Shown piece after piece: positions 59,035 through 64,000 of a stretch of DNA of 64,000 nt (within the stretch, counting starts at the first letter, position 1; each line of letters opens with the position of its first letter). The notes below the pieces were generated by a model that was not told where the DNA came from, made no database searches, and saw only the letters and a program-made list of their open reading frames with translations. The stretch lies in assembly GCA_950097015.1 (NCBI GenBank), contig CATNEN010000003.1, forward strand, positions 2,417,001 to 2,481,000, in the 5' to 3' direction. The stretch is from Macrostomum hystrix (Eukaryota; Platyhelminthes; Macrostomidae). Position numbers and translations under genes: made by a program.

Positions 59035-59197
59035 CCGCTCGGGATAATCAATAATGCTGCTACCAATTTAACAGCTGGGTGAGCTGAAAAGCAAAGCAAT
59101 GCTAAAGCAGACAAATTGCTTCTGTGGAGTCGGGAATCGAACCACCGACCTTCAAGTTGTGCGTCGGACACTCTAACCACTAGGCTACAACTCCTTG
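59035..59197 (-). mobile_element. SINE family B copy
   Basis: Minus strand: GTAGCCTAGTGGTTAGAGTG (A box) and GGTGGTTCGATTCCCGACTC (B box), then a body with CAGCTCACCCAGCTGTTAAA, matching the copy at 22.8 kb. It meets a family A SINE head to head at 59198. Confidence 0.8.
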
Positions 59198-59199
59198 TT

Positions 59200-59415
59200 G
59201 TCGGGGGTCGGTGGTAGAGCGTATATAGAGTTTGCCTATCGCACCGAGGTCCCTGAGCTCGATTCCGCGGCGAAAGTCGTGCCCTTAATTACCAACCCCC
59301 TAGTGAAAGTGTACACTGCCTGACGATGAGAAAGTCAGGACAGATGTACACACCAATAGTTAGCGTTTGCCTGCGTACGGTATCTGTGTGCGTGTGTGCT
59401 CAGGAGTGGCTGCGG
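59200..59415 (+). mobile_element. SINE family A copy with internal changes
   Basis: Head GGTCGGTGGTAGAGCGTATA and CTGAGCTCGATTCCGCGGCG, body GTGTACACTGCCTGACGATG and GCGTACGGTATCTGTGTGCG. Shorter in the middle than other copies and lacking the final part of the body. Confidence 0.78.
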
Positions 59416-60370
59416 TGTCAACAAGCCCAGCGTGTTTTTTTAGTAGCAGTAATAACACAGTAGCCTGTTTCTATTATAAGCATGGTATAGTGTCCAAAAT
59501 TCGTTATTATATCTACAGTATCCTACTGAAAATTAATTAAAACACAAAGCCATTCTTTAATAAGAAGAAAGGTGTCAACAAGTGGCCACCCACAGCCAAA
59601 TCGGACTGGCAAATCGGACAAAAGAAGCAATTGCGCATTTCACACTGACTAAAAAAAGAAGAAAATTGGTCAGTTCTCTTTTTGAAGAAGAAGACAAAGC
59701 TGACAGTCCCGCGGTATAAAAAAAGTCAAAATCTTATACCCACCTGTGAAGCATTTTGTATAATGTGTGCATTTGAAAATATTTTTTTTGTTTTTCAATT
59801 CGGCCTACAGAGAGGTCATAACAGCAGGTGTGTGCAGGCTTGGAATCTTAGGGATAAATGTATTTTTTTCGTGGAATTTATTTCAGAATTTTCTGGCTGG
59901 CAAATCGATCCAGCATCTGTTGCTTTCACAGAAGTCTACTAGCAATTTTCTTTATTTTTAGATAGAAAAAAAATCCAAGTTTTGCAGCAAATTACTTTTG
60001 AATTCCTAAATTATAATCCCTGTCTTCTTTCGTCCTATCTACAGAACAATTCGTTTGAATTTGTAGTGTATGGCAGACTAACAATGCAAAGGATTTCTAT
60101 TGAGGATATTCTCTTTGTAATCTTTTAGAAACCTGCCATTTTCTGCCGTATTATCTGCCTAGTTTCTTTTGTACTGCATATTCGCATCTGTTTAGTTCCC
60201 TAATAATATTTGTGAGAAATAAAATCCTCCTGTCAAGAGTACTCAATGCAGATTTGATAACAATGAGAATAATTCATTTTATCAGGTAAACCTGATGTGA
60301 GCATATGCTCATCAAAGTAGAAAAGGCTTGGGGGCTTTTCGCAAAACTACGCCCATGAGGGCTAAACCTC
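59416..60370. other. Intergenic stretch, no gene seen
   Basis: AT-rich; the 86-codon frame at 59682-59942 (+) has no recognised domain. Confidence 0.4.
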
Positions 60371-60374
60371 CGGT

Positions 60375-60828
60375 CCTATGGTTCTTAATAAAGTGGTTTA
60401 TTGTTCCTATTCGAGTAGTCTATAGTTCCTATTCGAGTAGTCTATGGTTCCTATTCGAGTAGTCTATAGTTCCTATTCGAGTAGTCTATGGTTCCTATTC
60501 GAGTAGTCTATGGTTCCTATTCGAGTAGTCTATGGTTCCTATTCGAGTAGTCTATGGTTCCTAATAGAGTAGTCTATGGTTCCTAATAGAGTAGTCTATG
60601 GTTCCTATTCGAGTAGTCTATGGTTCCTATTCGAGTAGTCTATGGTTCCTAATAGAGTGGTCTATAGTTCCTATTCGAGTAGTCTATGGTTACTAATCGA
60701 GTAGTCTATGGTTCCTATTCGAGTAGTCTATGGTTCCTAATCGAGTAGTCTATGGTTCCTAATAGAGTGGTCTATAGTTCCTATTCGAGTAGTCTATGGT
60801 TCCTAATAGAGTAGTCTATGGCTTCTAA
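60375..60828. repeat. 22-bp minisatellite, same family as 25.1 kb
   Basis: Unit GGTTCCTATTCGAGTAGTCT+AT with AATAGAG and GGTCTATAG variants, about 20 copies. Confidence 0.96.
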
Positions 60829-62538
60829 ATGGAACGTTACCTTTCTGAACTTAAACACAGTTCCAACACTTTTTACCATAGACAACCTCTAACTGCATTC
60901 TATGTACTTGTATAAGAATATAAAGCCAGTTCGTAAAATCTATGGACACTTTTGACCATAGAATGTTTTCCATTTTTTTCTAAAATGCAAAGCAGCTTTT
61001 GTTAACTAGATTGCATAGTTACAATTACTGCTCCGATTATTTTATTGTTATATAAAAAGGATTTTAAATTCTAAGATTTTAATCTAATTTAACACTTGGG
61101 CCAAATTAAATATCGATTTTATTTAAATTCCATTCGATACAAAGTCAGTACTCGTCGTAGGCTTGACATATACATTGAACATGAAGACAAGTTTGGACAA
61201 GTTTGCACAGTAGCAGCAGCAGCAGCAGCGGCAGCAGCAGCAGCTACAGACGGCAAAGGAATCGAATACTGCCCAGGGGGCGGACGGTAAAGGAAATCAA
61301 AGATATCTATGTATATACTGACAATCAGTGCAAGTCGATTCAAATTTTTCGCATACAATGGCTGAGCTTATCTTTAGAGAAAATGAAAATCAAAGTTGAC
61401 AAGGACCCAACGCCGGTTAGAAATCGAATCTAATCATTATTTTTAGTGGTCTTTGCAACAGAGAGCTGATATAGTTAGGATGGGCGTGGCTCGACATATC
61501 ATGTAATATTCTTAGACCGCTTTTTATATTAAATAAAGTTGAGCTTACTACTTGAATAAATAATTATGGGTGTTTATCGCGTCCGCTAGATGTATACAGC
61601 TATATCACATTGTATGAAATGACACTGCCTATAAGATACGGTCGATCGTGATTTTGAGAACACTTGATCTACTTTGAGCACAGTTTTCCGGATTAGTTTG
61701 AGATCAGTTTTGAGGATCATTGAGTACAGTTTTAGGGATAATTTTAGTACAGTTTTGAGATCATTGAGAACAGTGTTGGGTATGATTCGAGTACAGTTTC
61801 GTGATAATTTAAGTGCAGTTATCTTCTTGTTTTTACGACTAATATCTTTATTAAAAGAATTTATTTAATCATTTTGATTAGAAGTTAAGTAGGCAGAGAT
61901 TAATAATAATAAACACATATCTCGAAAAACTAATACCGACCCTTCCTAGAACTCAAATCATGTGTTTAACATAAAACAAAGCACAAATCAATAATAAATT
62001 ATCTAAAAATTTGTCATTTGGTGAACGCAAAAAAATTCCTTCTTTAGAGCCCGAAGCTAAAAAACTAGAGCGAAAAATGTAAGACATTTCATTTTACAGC
62101 CTCGAAAATCGACTAGCGCCCCCAACTCTCTGTCTCTCTAAATATATTATCCCCAGCATAATAGCTATAGGATCCCAATCCTCATGGGAGATGCAAATTA
62201 AAGCAGACACTCTACATAATCTACATTTCTTAGGCGGAGAATAGGAAAGTGTGAATAATTTCATACAAGTAATTGGCCATCCTAGAGACCCCACTTCATT
62301 TGACCGGAGGGCAATGACTGCTCCGAGATGATGCCTGGACAACCTCCATTGAATTGTCGACGTCGCCATCCTTCGCGAGACAAAGTTTTCAGGCGTGAAA
62401 TTTTGTTTAATCGACCGACTGGGGATTGGAGAAATTTGTGGAATAACAATGGTTAGAAAATTGGTTTTTGAGTTCCGAAATGACCAATGGATGTCGATTG
62501 GATTCAACAAACCGTGAATTCATCGACTGGAATAACTG
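60829..62538. other. 3' flank of minus-strand gene, no clear gene
   Basis: 61203-61250 has a GCA/GCT trinucleotide run readable as poly-Ala on both strands; a minus-strand piece with CAG acceptor near 61279 (YSIPLPSVAAAAAA) could be an exon but has no partner. 61660-61830 holds a faint 21-bp GAGTACAGTTTTGAGATCAT tandem. The 138-codon minus frame 62094-62510 has no recognised domain and would fall in the 3' untranslated region of the next feature. Confidence 0.3.
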
Positions 62539-62633
62539 TCACAGCTGAGACAACTCAGGCGGTACTGGTTCCAGCTGCAGTGCCTCATTTCTGTAAGAAT
62601 TTGCTGCTATTGTGTTGCCTGCTTCCGCTACAA
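62539..62633 (-). CDS. Terminal exon of an unknown minus-strand gene
   Basis: An AG acceptor at 62634 opens a frame that ends in TGA at 62539: VAEAGNTIAANSYRNEALQL then EPVPPELSQL. Composition and the clean acceptor look like the cytosolic or C-terminal tail of a protein. The rest of the gene would lie past the window edge, beyond the 17-bp array, which would fill the intron. Protein family unknown. Confidence 0.4.
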
Positions 62634-62661
62634 CTGGTTTTCTGATAGGAAACTAATTGCT

Positions 62662-64000
62662 CAACTGTACAATACGAATCCGAAACTCTACCGAATCCGA
62701 AACTGTACCGAATCCGAAACTCTACCGAATCCGAAACTGTACCGAATCCGAAACTGCACCGAATCCGAAACTGTACCGAATCCGAAACTCTACCGAATCC
62801 GAAACTGTACCGAATCCGAAACTCTACCGAATCCGAAACTGTAACGAATCCGAAACTGTACCGAATCCGAAACTGTACCGAATCCGAAACTCTACCGAAT
62901 CCGAAACTGTACCGAATCCGAAACTCTACCGAATCCGTAACTGTACCGAATCCGAAACTGCACCGAATCCGAAACTCTACCGAATCCGAAACTGTACCGA
63001 ATCCGAAACTGTACCGAATCCGAAACTCTACCGAATCCGAAACTGTAACGAATCCGAAACTGTACCGAATCCGAAACTGTACCGAATCCGAAACTGCACC
63101 GAATCCGAAACTGTACCGAATCCGAAGCTGTACCGAATCCGAAACTCTACCGAATCCGAAACTGTACCGAATCCGAAACTGTACCGAATCCGAAACTGTA
63201 CCGAATCCGAAACTCTACCGAATCCGAAACTGTACCGAATCCGAAACTCTACCGAATCCGAAACTCTACCGAATCCGAATCTATACCGAATCCGAAACTG
63301 TACCGAATCCGAAACTGTACCGAATCCGAAACTATACCGAATCCGAAACAATACCGAATCCGAAACTATACCGAATCCGAAGCTATACCGAATCCGAAAC
63401 TATACCGAATCCGAAACTGTACCGAATCCGAAACTATACCGAATCCGAAACTGTAACGAATCATAAACTGTACCGAATCCGAAACCGTACCGAATCCGAA
63501 ACTCTACCGAATCCGAAACTGTACCGAATCCGAAGCTATACCGAATCCGAAACTCTACCGAATCCGAAACTATACCGAATCTGAAACTGTACCGAATCCG
63601 AAACAATACCGAATCCGAAACTATACCGAATCCGAAGCTATACCGAATCCGAAACTATACCGAATCCGAAACTATACCGAATCCGAAACTATACCGAATC
63701 CGAAACTATACCGAATCCGAAGCTATACCGAATCCGAAACTATACCGAATCCGAAACTATACCGAATCCGAAACTATACCGAATCCGAAGCTATACCGAA
63801 TCCGAAGCTATACCGAATCCGAAACTCTACCGAATCCGAAGCTATACCGAATCCGAAACTATACCGAAACCGAAACAATACCGAATCCGAAACTATACCG
63901 AAACCGAAACAATACCGAATCCGAAACTATACCGAATCCGAAACTATACCGAATCCGAAGCTATACCGAATCCGAAGCTATACCGAATCCGAAACTCTAC
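62662..64000. repeat. 17-bp minisatellite running off the window
   Basis: Unit ACCGAATCCGAAACTGT, at least 78 copies, with CTC, CTA, GCT and CAA variants in the last part. From about 63290 on, ACTATACC variants take over from ACTGTACC, showing successive local expansions. Confidence 0.98.

Noticed and set aside
62094-62510. 138-codon minus-strand frame
   Set aside because: Non-repetitive but without recognisable domain, and it falls just past the stop of a better-supported terminal exon.
62657-63606. 269-codon NCTESETVPNPKLYR frame and its antisense
   Set aside because: 17-bp array; open only because three units (51 bp) lack stops.

Overview
This window is nuclear DNA of an animal. Genes are split by short GT-AG introns, and the proteins are metazoan: a TFAP2 (AP-2) transcription factor, a STRA6-like membrane receptor, an SRFBP1/BUD22 nucleolar protein, ferritin, a UBE2D-type ubiquitin-conjugating enzyme, an ankyrin-repeat protein, a CD225-like two-helix membrane protein and a possible neuropeptide precursor. 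It also holds tRNA-headed SINEs, a degenerate non-LTR retrotransposon and two MITE-like elements. The domain content suggests an invertebrate, and the SINE style makes a spiralian (flatworm-like or mollusc-like) plausible, but the species cannot be told from the sequence.

Layout. 1-6.6 kb: minus-strand ankyrin gene whose 3' part runs off the window; four consecutive introns consist almost wholly of tandem repeats. 6.6-9.6 kb: AT-rich, with one MITE. 9.67-11.9 kb: last ferritin exon (minus), a broken LINE reverse transcriptase (minus) and a small secreted prohormone-like gene (minus). 13.9-27.3 kb: plus-strand STRA6-like gene in 16 exons with consistent phases, its introns loaded with minisatellites and SINEs. 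28.6-30 kb: SRFBP1/BUD22 gene (minus). 34.1-34.4 kb: small proline-rich gene (plus). 35.1-38.2 kb: two two-exon minus-strand genes not evident as single reading frames (CD225-like; unknown 130 aa). 39.9-40.6 kb: possible four-exon micro-gene (plus). 41 kb: intronless UBE2D paralogue (plus). 44.1-53.0 kb: TFAP2 gene (minus), seven exons, with a 3.6-kb 21-bp array in its second intron. 53-62.5 kb: mostly repeats and SINEs. 62.5-64 kb: last exon of another minus-strand gene followed by a 17-bp array to the window edge.

The striking theme is more than 30 different minisatellites (units mostly 15-31 bp), nearly every one private to one intron or gene flank, often starting within a few bases of a splice site or exactly at a SINE edge. 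Several arrays carry perfect 5' splice-site consensus in each unit. The longest reading frames in the window (about 1,200 codons on both strands at 48.7-52.4 kb) are artefacts of a 21-bp unit, not genes. The genes are functionally unrelated neighbours, not an operon or cluster.
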